Shown: positions 1-6,041, counted from the stretch's first letter. The stretch is DNA of 7,887 nt from an uncultured Clostridium sp. (GCA_900554875.1 USJA01000042.1:1-7887); one strand, 5' to 3'. The notes: generated by a model not told the origin, from the sequence alone. Made by a program: numbers and translations.

Positions 1-1182
1 TCTAATAACAAAAAATATAATGAAGTTTTAATTTCAAATTCTGATGAAAGCTATGTTCCTAAAAAAATTAAGGTTAAAAATATATTACTTACGGGTGCCA
101 CAGGATTTTTAGGTTCTCATATACTAGATGAATTTATGAAAAATGAAACTGGTAAAATATATTGCATTGTAAGAGAAAAAAATGATAAAGACTGTACACA
201 AAGGTTAAGAGAAATTTTAAATTTTTACTTTGGAGATAAGTATGATGATGAAATCGGTAATCGTATTATTCCAATAACTGCTGATATAACAGATTATGAA
301 AAATTAAAAGATGGAATAAATAACATTATTAATGATATAAATCTTGTAGTAAATTCTGCGGCTTGTGTAAAGCATCATGGTGATACTAACTTTTTTAAAA
401 AGATAAATGTAGATAGTGCCTATGCTATAGCAAAATTATGTTACGAAAAAAAATTAAAACTAATACATATTTCAACTGTAAGTGTATCTGGAAATGCATT
501 TGAGACGTCAAATTACAATTTAAAAAATTCTAAAGGCTTTACTTTTGATGAAACATGTTTCTATAAAAATCAAAATCTTGAAAATGTATATGTATGTACA
601 AAATTTAAGGCAGAACAAATAGTTCTTGATTACATGTTAAAGGGCTTGCAAGCTAATATTGTAAGAATCGGAAATTTAACTAATAGATATAGTGATTTAA
701 AATTTCAGTATAATGCTAAAGATAACGCTTTTGCAAATAGAATAAAAACTTTAATTTCATTAAAAATATTTCCAGAAAATAATAAAGATATGTACTTAGA
801 ATTTACACCTGTCGATGTTACAGCAGAAGCCATTATAAAAATTATGCAATATTTTAATGTAAAACATAATATGTTTCATTTATATGATAATAAGCATGTG
901 TATATAAAAAGATTTTTTGAAATATTAAAAAAAGAAAATATAGAAATTAAAATTGTAACACAAGAAGAATTTGCAAAAAAAATAACTCAAGTTGCACATT
1001 CAAGTAAAAGAGATATTTTAGCTGGAATAATTAATGACCTTGGAAAAAATAACGAACTAAATTATTTGTCAAATATTAAAATTAAATGTGACTATACAAT
1101 TTCATATTTAAAGAAGATAGGGTTTGAGTGGCCTGAAATTGAAGATAAATATATAATAAAGTATATAGAAAATGTAAAATAA
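1..1182 (+). CDS. C-terminal part of a gene ending in a thioester reductase (R) domain, probably NRPS or similar (5' truncated)
   Basis: The reading frame is open from base 1, so the gene enters from the left and 393 residues are visible; the first internal ATG at 136 would cut through the cofactor-binding fold and is not the start. About 25 linker residues precede a Rossmann motif, TGATGFLGSH (visible residues 31-40). After it come an extended-SDR active site with Thr159 (HISTVSVSG), Tyr197 and Lys201 (YVCTK), and the GNLTNRYSD...FQ...NAF block (224 onward) typical of Lys2-like thioester reductases. The ending GFEW...YI..YI also fits the C-terminus of such domains. The family uses NAD(P)H to release a carrier-protein-bound acyl or peptidyl thioester as an aldehyde or alcohol. 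The linker implies an upstream carrier protein, with condensation and adenylation domains probably outside the window. The number of hydride steps and the product cannot be read here. A stand-alone or acyl-ligase-fused reductase remains possible. Confidence 0.85.
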   Translation, partial: SNNKKYNEVLISNSDESYVPKKIKVKNILLTGATGFLGSHILDEFMKNETGKIYCIVREKNDKDCTQRLREILNFYFGDKYDDEIGNRIIPITADITDYEKLKDGINNIINDINLVVNSAACVKHHGDTNFFKKINVDSAYAIAKLCYEKKLKLIHISTVSVSGNAFETSNYNLKNSKGFTFDETCFYKNQNLENVYVCTKFKAEQIVLDYMLKGLQANIVRIGNLTNRYSDLKFQYNAKDNAFANRIKTLISLKIFPENNKDMYLEFTPVDVTAEAIIKIMQYFNVKHNMFHLYDNKHVYIKRFFEILKKENIEIKIVTQEEFAKKITQVAHSSKRDILAGIINDLGKNNELNYLSNIKIKCDYTISYLKKIGFEWPEIEDKYIIKYIENVK

Positions 1183-1187
1183 GGAGG
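1181..1187 (+). promoter_or_regulatory. Ribosome binding site AAGGAGG of the histidine kinase
   Basis: A perfect AAGGAGG begins inside the TAA stop of the reductase gene and lies 6 bases before a GTG codon. It fixes GTG 1194 as the kinase start and suggests translational coupling between the two genes. Confidence 0.85.
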
Positions 1188-1193
1188 AAAAAA

Positions 1194-2942
1194 GTGGAAG
1201 AAATATTACTTGCCATTGCTATATTAGTAAGTGTTGTACTTGTTATAGTAATGAAGTTAAATTTAAAAAGAAATAAACTTGCAAATGTAATGTCAGTGTT
1301 GTTTATATGTTTAATAATATGGTGTTTTGGACTTTTGTTGCAAAAAGCTTCACTTGCTTTTAGTTTAAATGTAAAACCTATATATTTTGATTATATTACA
1401 TATATTGGAACATGTTTGTTGTTTCCAACTTTGATATTGCTATCTTTTTACTATAACGATAACAATATTAAATTTAATAAAAAATGGTTTCTTTTGTATA
1501 TAGTTCCTATTATTTGTTTAATTATTTTATGGACAAATGATTTACATAGCCTATTTTATAAAGTTTATTCAACTAAATTTCCAGAGACTATATATGGACC
1601 AGTTTTTTACATTAATACTATATATTCATATACTTTAGCTTTTATATTTATGGTAAGAATGATAAATATATCGATAAAAAAATCAGGCTTTTTTACAATG
1701 CAAACAGCATTAATGATAATTGGAAGTTTAATACCATTAGTTGTTAATATGCTAGGCACGGCAAGAGTAATAAATATATCAATATATATAACACCAACAC
1801 TATTTTGTATAACACTTATTTTTTATATGATAGCTATAATAAAATACAAAGCTTTGAACATTACACCTGTTGCACTTGAAACAGTAACAGACACTATGTC
1901 AGACGCATTTGTTGTTATTTCAGATGATGGAACAATAGTAGATTCTAACTTAACATTTGGAAAAACATTTTCAAAATTGGAGGAATTTTCCAAAGAAAAG
2001 AATTTATTTGAATTAATATCTAAAAATCAATTGTTTGATATAAAAAAATTAAAAGAAATAATTAATCAAACTAAAAAAAGTGACACAATGAAAAATGTTG
2101 AATATAACTTTAAATATAAAGATGAAGAAAAGTTTTTTGAAGTAGATATTCACTCTATAAAAGCTAAAAAAAATAAGAATCAATATATTGGAACTCTACT
2201 TTTATTTGAAGATATAACACAGCATAAATTAGATATAAAAGAAATAGAAGAAAAACAGGAAATAATCGTAAAGCAGGGGCAACTTGTATCAATTGGTGAA
2301 CTTGCAGGAGGAGTAGCACATGATATAAATACACCAATTTCAGCAATAAAAACAGGAATAACTATGTTAAACCAAAGTGAAGATAGAAGTGAAAACGAAA
2401 AAGAAATTTTGGAAAGAATGGATAATTGTGCTACTAAAATAATTAACATTGTAAATAGTATGAGAAACCAAATAAGAAATCTAGGAGGAAACACTAAAGT
2501 TAAGTTTAAGATAAGTGAAATTATTAATGATATCAAAGTTATAACGTATCATGAAGTATGCAAAAATAAATCGCAACTAAATATTGTAATAGAAGATGAT
2601 TTATCTATTGAAGGTGATCCTACAAAGTTAGGTCAAGTTTTAACTAATTTAGTTGTAAATGCAGCACAAGCATACGGAAATATAGGGGGGAAAATAGAGG
2701 TATCTTTATCAAAAGGTCCAAATAACATAGCTTTAATAAAAGTTAGAGATTTTGCTGGAGGTTTGGATCCGACTATAAAACCGTATATTTTTAAAAATAT
2801 ACTTACAACAAAGGGAACTTTTGGAACAGGATTGGGACTATACTTAGCTTATTCAGTTGTAAAAGGTGAATTTAATGGTGAGATTAATTTCGATAGTGAT
2901 GATATGGGAACCACTTTTTATATAAGTATACCAATAAAGTAG
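1194..2942 (+). CDS. Membrane sensor histidine kinase with 7TM N-terminus and PAS-like domain
   Basis: A 582-residue protein starting at GTG. Seven hydrophobic helices span roughly residues 3-20, 31-50, 68-87, 99-113, 137-158, 169-188 and 196-215. The WTNDLHSLFY and GPVFYINTIYSYTL stretches are typical of the HisKA_7TM sensor region. A PAS-like domain follows (about 225-340), then a HisKA helix with the H-box GGVAHDINTP (phospho-acceptor His376). The ATPase domain has an N-box around Asn485/Asn489, a DFAGG G1 box (Asp519) and a GTGLGL G2 box (544-549). All key residues are present, so it should autophosphorylate in response to a membrane or small-molecule signal. It follows the reductase gene by 11 bases with no promoter between them, so it is probably co-transcribed and may sense or regulate the product of that pathway (inference). 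No response regulator is visible downstream, so its partner is outside the window or it is an orphan kinase. Confidence 0.93.
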   Translation: MEEILLAIAILVSVVLVIVMKLNLKRNKLANVMSVLFICLIIWCFGLLLQKASLAFSLNVKPIYFDYITYIGTCLLFPTLILLSFYYNDNNIKFNKKWFLLYIVPIICLIILWTNDLHSLFYKVYSTKFPETIYGPVFYINTIYSYTLAFIFMVRMINISIKKSGFFTMQTALMIIGSLIPLVVNMLGTARVINISIYITPTLFCITLIFYMIAIIKYKALNITPVALETVTDTMSDAFVVISDDGTIVDSNLTFGKTFSKLEEFSKEKNLFELISKNQLFDIKKLKEIINQTKKSDTMKNVEYNFKYKDEEKFFEVDIHSIKAKKNKNQYIGTLLLFEDITQHKLDIKEIEEKQEIIVKQGQLVSIGELAGGVAHDINTPISAIKTGITMLNQSEDRSENEKEILERMDNCATKIINIVNSMRNQIRNLGGNTKVKFKISEIINDIKVITYHEVCKNKSQLNIVIEDDLSIEGDPTKLGQVLTNLVVNAAQAYGNIGGKIEVSLSKGPNNIALIKVRDFAGGLDPTIKPYIFKNILTTKGTFGTGLGLYLAYSVVKGEFNGEINFDSDDMGTTFYISIPIK

Positions 2943-2970
2943 AATTAGTTAAATATAAATATTTGTATCA

Positions 2971-2999
2971 TTGACACAATAAAAACATTGTGCTAAAAT
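2971..2999 (+). promoter_or_regulatory. Housekeeping-type promoter of the tetR gene
   Basis: TTGACA (2971-2976) and TAAAAT (2994-2999) are separated by 17 bases, a near-consensus sigma-A promoter. Transcription would start near 3006, leaving a short leader before the ATG at 3022. It separates tetR from the kinase operon. Confidence 0.8.
2975..2992. promoter_or_regulatory. Putative TetR operator (inverted repeat CACAAT-N6-ATTGTG)
   Basis: CACAAT (2975-2980) and ATTGTG (2987-2992) are perfect inverted arms around a 6-base centre. They fill the spacer between the -35 and -10 boxes and overlap the end of the -35. Binding there would block RNA polymerase. TetR-family repressors often bind such palindromes in their own promoter, so autoregulation by the adjacent gene is the simplest reading; it is inferred from position only. 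Confidence 0.55.
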
Positions 3000-3009
3000 A
3001 TAGTTATAT

Positions 3010-3015
3010 AAGGAG
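3010..3015 (+). promoter_or_regulatory. Ribosome binding site AAGGAG of tetR
   Basis: AAGGAG lies 6 bases before ATG 3022 and supports that start. Confidence 0.8.
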
Positions 3016-3021
3016 TATGTT

Positions 3022-3600
3022 ATGGAAAGTCAAAAGATACCAACAAGGAAAAAAAAAGAAATTGTTGAAATATCAAAAAAGCTTATAAATGAAAAGGGCG
3101 TAAATAATGTTTCTATAAGGGATATAGTAAAAAGCGTTGGAATGGCACAAGGATTGTTTTATTATTATTTTAAGAGTAAAGAAGAGATACTAGAAATAAT
3201 TATTGATGAATATGTTGAGGCTTTTTGTACAGAACTTGAAGAAAACGTTGATAGTATCCAAATGGAATATGATAATTGGAAAGAAAAAATAGAAACAACT
3301 ATAAAAATGCTTGTTAAATTATATAATGATAACACAAGTCCACTTGAAAAATTCAATAATAAAAAAAATAAAGACCTATACATGAATATGGTTTATGCAA
3401 CCATTGATAGGCTGGCAAATTTAATTGAAAAGGTTATAACAGAAGCAATTAATAGTGGATTTATAAAATTGAAGCATCCAAAAGAAACGGCTTATGTTTT
3501 AATATATGGTATAATCGATTTGATAAATCATAAAAAGATAGTTGATGAAAAGATATTTGTGGATATTGTTTTTCAAACTTTAGGAATAGAAAATGATTAG
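3022..3600 (+). CDS. TetR/AcrR-family transcriptional regulator
   Basis: A 192-residue protein, the usual size for the family. The N-terminal DNA-binding domain covers about residues 8-60. It has the family pattern of a helix (IVEISKKLINEKG), then VSIRDIVKSVGMAQGLFYYYFKSKEEIL, where the recognition helix is followed by the hallmark aromatic-rich YYYFKSKEE segment. The rest (about 65-192) is a divergent all-helical ligand and dimer domain, so the inducer cannot be named. It has its own near-consensus promoter with an inverted repeat in the spacer, which suggests self-repression. Targets could include the upstream reductase-kinase operon, but no matching operator was seen elsewhere in the window. 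The last codons (END, stop TAG) form the left arm of the shared terminator with nth. Confidence 0.93.
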   Translation: MESQKIPTRKKKEIVEISKKLINEKGVNNVSIRDIVKSVGMAQGLFYYYFKSKEEILEIIIDEYVEAFCTELEENVDSIQMEYDNWKEKIETTIKMLVKLYNDNTSPLEKFNNKKNKDLYMNMVYATIDRLANLIEKVITEAINSGFIKLKHPKETAYVLIYGIIDLINHKKIVDEKIFVDIVFQTLGIEND

Positions 3601-3622
3601 GAGTATAACTCCTAATCATTTT
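3590..3622. terminator. Bidirectional terminator shared by tetR and nth
   Basis: A perfect 15-bp stem (3590-3604 with 3608-3622) and a 3-base loop. On the plus strand it runs into TTTTTT (3619-3624), partly in the stem. On the minus strand the A-rich bases before the left arm give a weaker, interrupted U-tract. Both stop codons (TAG at 3598-3600 plus, TAG at 3612-3614 minus) lie inside the stem. Confidence 0.85.
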
Positions 3623-4256
3623 TTGGACATAAATTATTTATTGGGCAATTAATGCAATCAGGCTTCTTAGCAATACAATATTTTCTTCCATGGTTTACAA
3701 GTATATGATTAATTTTATTCCAGTAATATTTTGGTAATTTTTTCATGAGTTCCCTTTCAATTTTTTCCTGTGACTCTCCATTTGAGATTCCCATTTTTCT
3801 AGTGATTCGTGTTACATGGGTATCAACAGCAATTCCAACAGTTGTATTAAAACATTCCTGAAGTACAATATTTGCAGATTTTCTACCAATTCCAGGAAGA
3901 GAAACAAGTTCATCCATAGTATCAGGAACCTTCCCCTCAAATTCGTTAACAATCTTTTCGCAGCATCCTTTAATGCTTTTTGCCTTATTTTTATAAAAAC
4001 CACAAGGATAAATAATTTTTTGTATATCGTTTATATCTGCATTAGTAAGACTTAAAGCGTCAGGATATTTGCTAAGTAAAATAGGACAGATGATGTTTAC
4101 ACGTGCATCTGTACACTGTGCTGCCAGTATTAAAGAAATAACAAGAGAAAAGGGAGAGGTATAATTAAGTCCGCATTTTGCATCCTTATACTCACTTTCC
4201 AAAACTTTTATCATTTTCATCATATCATTTTTTTTTGTCTTTTTATATTTTTTCAT
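3612..4256 (-). CDS. nth: Endonuclease III (DNA glycosylase/AP lyase)
   Basis: With the start at 4256 the protein has 214 residues, the usual family length. It excises oxidised pyrimidines and cleaves abasic sites in base excision repair. The helix-hairpin-helix motif LPGIGRKSANIVL carries the catalytic Lys126, and the following VGIAVDTHVTR carries Asp145. The C-terminus has the 4Fe-4S pattern C-x6-C-x2-C-x5-C (Cys194, 201, 204, 210). The early SPFSLVISLILAAQCTDARVN stretch is also typical. In-frame ATGs exist at 4271 and 4265, but only the one at 4256 has a Shine-Dalgarno-like GGTGAT at good spacing (7 bases); the 4271 start would add five residues. The gene is monocistronic, with its own promoter upstream and a hairpin terminator shared with convergent tetR. 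Confidence 0.95.
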   Translation of the reverse strand: MKKYKKTKKNDMMKMIKVLESEYKDAKCGLNYTSPFSLVISLILAAQCTDARVNIICPILLSKYPDALSLTNADINDIQKIIYPCGFYKNKAKSIKGCCEKIVNEFEGKVPDTMDELVSLPGIGRKSANIVLQECFNTTVGIAVDTHVTRITRKMGISNGESQEKIERELMKKLPKYYWNKINHILVNHGRKYCIAKKPDCINCPINNLCPKND

Positions 4257-4263
4257 TTTAATC

Positions 4264-4269
4264 ATCACC
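4264..4269 (-). promoter_or_regulatory. Ribosome binding site GGTGAT deciding the nth start
   Basis: On the minus strand GGTGAT matches the downstream part of the extended AGGAGGTGATC consensus and sits 7 bases before ATG 4256. The upstream candidate ATG at 4271 is preceded only by A/T. The match is modest. Confidence 0.5.
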
Positions 4270-4293
4270 ATATTATTTTTTAATCATAATATA
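4266..4293 (+). promoter_or_regulatory. Possible late mother-cell (SigK-like) promoter for the small-gene pair
   Basis: CACC (4266-4269) and CATAATATA (4285-4293) are spaced as in the Bacillus SigK pattern mACm, about 16 bases, CATAnnnTA. Transcription would start near 4300, before the 50-residue gene. Both elements are short and the DNA is AT-rich, so a chance match is quite possible. No good housekeeping promoter for the pair was seen on this strand. Confidence 0.22.
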
Positions 4294-4301
4294 TATTAAA
4301 T

Positions 4302-4330
4302 ATTTTACAATATTTTATAATGTTTGTCAA
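4302..4330 (-). promoter_or_regulatory. Housekeeping-type promoter of nth
   Basis: On the minus strand TTGACA (4325-4330) is followed after 17 bases by TAAAAT (4302-4307). The predicted start near 4295 leaves a leader of about 40 bases. Its -35 box lies beside the ribosome binding site of the divergent small gene. Confidence 0.8.
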
Positions 4331-4332
4331 AA

Positions 4333-4340
4333 GAGGGGTG
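4333..4340 (+). promoter_or_regulatory. Ribosome binding site (GAGGGGTG) of the 50-residue gene
   Basis: GAGGGGTG lies 6 bases before TTG 4347. It is a G-rich Shine-Dalgarno in otherwise A/T DNA and is the main support for the TTG start, since no ATG or GTG in frame precedes the conserved-looking region. Confidence 0.6.
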
Positions 4341-4346
4341 AAAAAA

Positions 4347-4499
4347 TTGTTCTGGGGTGCATTTAGGAAAACAATAGGTTTGTTTTGCTTAGCTTTCGGC
4401 GTAGGCGTAGCAATATGTATTTTACTTCCAGTTTGGTGTTGGGTAACAGTAGTTGCAATAGCATTAGTAGCCCTAGGCATATCATGGCTCTTTTGTTAA
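4347..4499 (+). CDS. Small Cys/Trp-rich membrane protein of unknown function (TTG start)
   Basis: A 50-residue reading frame with a TTG start and TAA stop. After a short basic, aromatic N-terminus (MFWGAFRKTIG), two hydrophobic helices follow (about 9-28 and 30-49), separated by a Pro-Val-Trp-Cys-Trp turn near 28-32. Four cysteines (14, 24, 31, 50) and four tryptophans (3, 30, 32, 47) are striking for so short a protein, and it ends in Cys. A helical hairpin with a cytoplasmic N-terminus is likely. Coding is supported by a good ribosome binding site, locally higher GC than the flanking DNA, and a stop codon overlapping the next gene's ribosome binding site. It resembles the short hypothetical membrane proteins common in Clostridium, but no function is recognised. 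Its neighbour suggests a sporulation-membrane role (inference). Confidence 0.72.
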   Translation: MFWGAFRKTIGLFCLAFGVGVAICILLPVWCWVTVVAIALVALGISWLFC

Positions 4500-4505
4500 A
4501 GGAGG
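4498..4505 (+). promoter_or_regulatory. Strong ribosome binding site AAAGGAGG of the 22-residue peptide gene
   Basis: AAAGGAGG overlaps the TAA stop of the preceding small gene and lies 9 bases before ATG 4515. Such a perfect site makes translation of the tiny frame likely and ties the two genes into one operon. Confidence 0.8.
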
Positions 4506-4514
4506 TATATGTAA

Positions 4515-4583
4515 ATGAAAATCGTAGTATATAAACCAGGAAAATTCATGAAACTAATACTAAAAACCTTATTTAAAATCTAG
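4515..4583 (+). CDS. 22-residue cationic amphipathic peptide, SpoVM-like
   Basis: ATG to TAG, 22 residues, starting MKIVVYKPGKF and continuing as a Lys/Leu/Ile-rich amphipathic helix ending LFKI. It has six lysines and no acidic residue. Aligned without gaps to the recalled Bacillus subtilis SpoVM (26 residues, starting MKFYTIKLPKF), it shares Met1, Lys2, Lys7, Lys10, Phe11 and Ile15, a basic residue at 17, and a proline one place earlier (8 instead of 9). SpoVM is a peripheral membrane peptide that marks the convex forespore surface and anchors the coat ATPase SpoIVA. Support here is the perfect ribosome binding site, coupling to the upstream membrane-protein gene and a strong terminator 33 bases downstream. 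Alternatives are another membrane-active micropeptide or a leader peptide. The SpoVM assignment is by visual alignment only. Confidence 0.62.
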   Translation: MKIVVYKPGKFMKLILKTLFKI

Positions 4584-4615
4584 ATTTAGTTTTGTAAAAA
4601 GTATAAGAGTAATTT

Positions 4616-4661
4616 TAGCTGTATTTTGTGTAAAAACACAATATTACAGCTATCTTTTTTT
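4616..4661 (+). terminator. Rho-independent terminator of the small-gene operon
   Basis: An 8-bp outer stem (TAGCTGTA at 4616-4623 with 4645-4652), a small internal loop and a 6-bp inner stem (TTGTGT at 4626-4631 with 4636-4641) around an AAAA loop. It is followed by TCTTTTTTT. There is no matching tract for the other strand, so it serves the rightward transcript. Confidence 0.88.
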
Positions 4662-4781
4662 ATATTTGAATAAAATCAAATCTTTTGATTAGAATAAATA
4701 TGAATTTTATCTATAATTTTTAGAATTTTATTAGTGTTATTCAATTTCAAAAGAGTTAAAACGGTATTTCGAATGAAAATA
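4662..4781. other. AT-rich intergenic stretch without a recognised gene
   Basis: Between the small-operon terminator and the promoter of the patatin-like gene, nothing supported was found. It holds a weak 7-bp inverted repeat (AATCAAA 4674-4680, TTTGATT 4684-4690) with no T-tract, and a 9-base direct repeat GAATTTTAT (4702-4710 and 4723-4731) that could easily be chance in such DNA. Confidence 0.5.
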
Positions 4782-4809
4782 TTGATTTTAGAAGAATATA
4801 GTGTATAAT
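4782..4809 (+). promoter_or_regulatory. Promoter of the patatin-like gene
   Basis: TTGATT (4782-4787) and a perfect TATAAT (4804-4809) are separated by 16 bases. The expected start near 4816 leaves a leader of about 27 bases before the GTG start. Confidence 0.65.
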
Positions 4810-4831
4810 ATTAATATAAGATGTGTAAAGT

Positions 4832-4836
4832 GAGGG
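4832..4836 (+). promoter_or_regulatory. Ribosome binding site GAGGG deciding the GTG start of the patatin-like gene
   Basis: GAGGG sits 6 bases before GTG 4843. The ATG at 4841 overlaps this codon but is in another frame, and no other in-frame start precedes the conserved N-terminus. Confidence 0.6.
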
Positions 4837-4842
4837 ATTGAT

Positions 4843-6009
4843 GTGAATAATAAAAAATATGCTTTGGCGTTGTCAGGAGGTGGCACTAGAGGTGCATATG
4901 AAATTGGTGCATATAAAGCTTTAAAGGAGATGGGAATAAACATTGTGGCAATCGCTGGGACATCTATTGGAGCTTTAAATGGTGCTATGTTTGTATCCGA
5001 TAACTTAGAGAAAGCAGAAGAAATGTATAATAAAATAAAAATAACTAATGTTATAGACATTGATAAGGATGCCGGAATTAATCCTGATAAAGACATATTT
5101 AATTTTCAAAATATATTTAAACTTGCCAAGGATTATACAAAGAAAAAAGGGTTAGATAATTTGCCTTTAAAGAAGATGATAAAAAAAGAAATAGATGTTG
5201 ATATGATATATAATAGTGATATCGAATTTGGTTTGGTCTCTTATTCTATTAAATCAAAAAAAGCATTGGAAATCTTTAAAGAGGATATTCCTAAAAAGGA
5301 TTTTATTGATTATTTGCTTGCATCGTCATGTTTTCCAATATATAAAGCTCAAAAAATAAAAGATGAGGAATATGTTGATGGGTTCTTTTATGATAATATG
5401 CCAATTAATATGTTAATTAAGAAAGGATACAAAAATATTATTGCAATTGATATTGGTAGTGTTAATGCAAATAAAAAATTGATTGATAAAAAAGCTTACG
5501 TTAAGGTTATCAAAGCAAGTGAAAACTTGGGTGGAACTTTCGAATTTAATAAAGAGAAGATAAAATTTAATATAAATCTTGGATATCTTGATACAATGAA
5601 GGCTTTTAATAAATTAAAGGGGCATATGTATTTCTTTAGCTCTTATGAATTTAATAGAATACTTCACAAATTTACATTGGAGCAACTATATGGTCTTGAA
5701 TATGCAGCGGAAATTTATGGCATAGATAAGTATAGAGTCTATACATGTAAGGAATTTCTTAGCCTTTTACTAAAATCACATAAAAAGGCTACAGAAAATT
5801 ATAACAGGGTAAGGAAGTCTTTAGATTTTAAAAAATTAGTTAAGGGAGGAAAGGAGATAAAAAAAATTATTGATAAAGGTTTAGGTCTATGTCTTGTGGA
5901 GGATATGATAAATAATAAACCATCATTTAGAAATATAAAAATAATAAATAAATTATTTTCAACTTATTTTCTTGCTGCAGATGCTATGATAGAACTTGAA
6001 AATTTATAA
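4843..6009 (+). CDS. Patatin-like phospholipase / serine acyl hydrolase
   Basis: A 388-residue protein with a GTG start. The N-terminal half (about 5-205) is a patatin domain: the oxyanion-hole motif SGGGTRGAYE (GGGTRG at 12-17), the nucleophile elbow GTSIGALNG with Ser41, the family's ASSCFP segment (160-165) and the catalytic-dyad Asp179 in YVDGFFYDNMP. The family hydrolyses acyl esters of phospholipids or other lipids by a Ser-Asp dyad. Position 181 is Phe where many members have Gly after Asp-Gly. The C-terminal half (about 210-388) is Lys-rich and mainly helical with no recognised domain. No signal peptide or clear membrane helix is seen, so a cytoplasmic or inner-membrane-facing enzyme is likely. 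It stands alone between its own promoter and a hairpin shared with convergent rpmB. The physiological substrate cannot be inferred. Confidence 0.93.
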   Translation: MNNKKYALALSGGGTRGAYEIGAYKALKEMGINIVAIAGTSIGALNGAMFVSDNLEKAEEMYNKIKITNVIDIDKDAGINPDKDIFNFQNIFKLAKDYTKKKGLDNLPLKKMIKKEIDVDMIYNSDIEFGLVSYSIKSKKALEIFKEDIPKKDFIDYLLASSCFPIYKAQKIKDEEYVDGFFYDNMPINMLIKKGYKNIIAIDIGSVNANKKLIDKKAYVKVIKASENLGGTFEFNKEKIKFNINLGYLDTMKAFNKLKGHMYFFSSYEFNRILHKFTLEQLYGLEYAAEIYGIDKYRVYTCKEFLSLLLKSHKKATENYNRVRKSLDFKKLVKGGKEIKKIIDKGLGLCLVEDMINNKPSFRNIKIINKLFSTYFLAADAMIELENL

Positions 6010-6036
6010 AAAAGAAGAGACTAGCTGTCTCTTCTT
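6008..6036. terminator. Hairpin terminator between the patatin-like gene and rpmB
   Basis: A 10-bp perfect stem (AAGAAGAGAC at 6012-6021 with 6027-6036) and a 5-base loop lie between the convergent genes. For the minus strand it ends in TTTT then ATAAAT, a fair U-tract serving rpmB. On the plus strand the tail is only AATTATTAT, so it should work less well for the patatin-like gene. Confidence 0.75.
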
Positions 6037-6041
6037 AATTA

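Noticed and set aside
136..1182. A complete reductase gene starting at the ATG at 136
   Set aside because: The frame is open to base 1, and the cofactor-binding TGATGFLGSH lies before this ATG, so the start would remove an essential motif.
2180..2536. A 118-codon minus-strand frame inside the histidine kinase
   Set aside because: It is antisense to the conserved HisKA region and its hydrophobic composition reflects the complement of Lys/Ile/Asn codons.
3816..4055. A 79-codon plus-strand frame inside nth
   Set aside because: It lies opposite the helix-hairpin-helix and catalytic region of a well-conserved gene. No start signal is seen.
4280..4480. A 66-codon minus-strand frame opposite the 50-residue gene
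   Set aside because: It lacks a good ribosome binding site and recognisable features. The plus-strand frame has a G-rich site, membrane-protein composition and operon coupling.
4674..4690. Inverted repeat AATCAAA/TTTGATT as a second terminator or operator
   Set aside because: The stem is only 7 bp with few G-C pairs, has no T-tract and does not overlap a promoter. It is probably chance in AT-rich DNA.
4702..4731. Direct repeat GAATTTTAT as a CRISPR- or iteron-like unit
   Set aside because: There are only two copies of nine AT-rich bases, with no further periodic copies.
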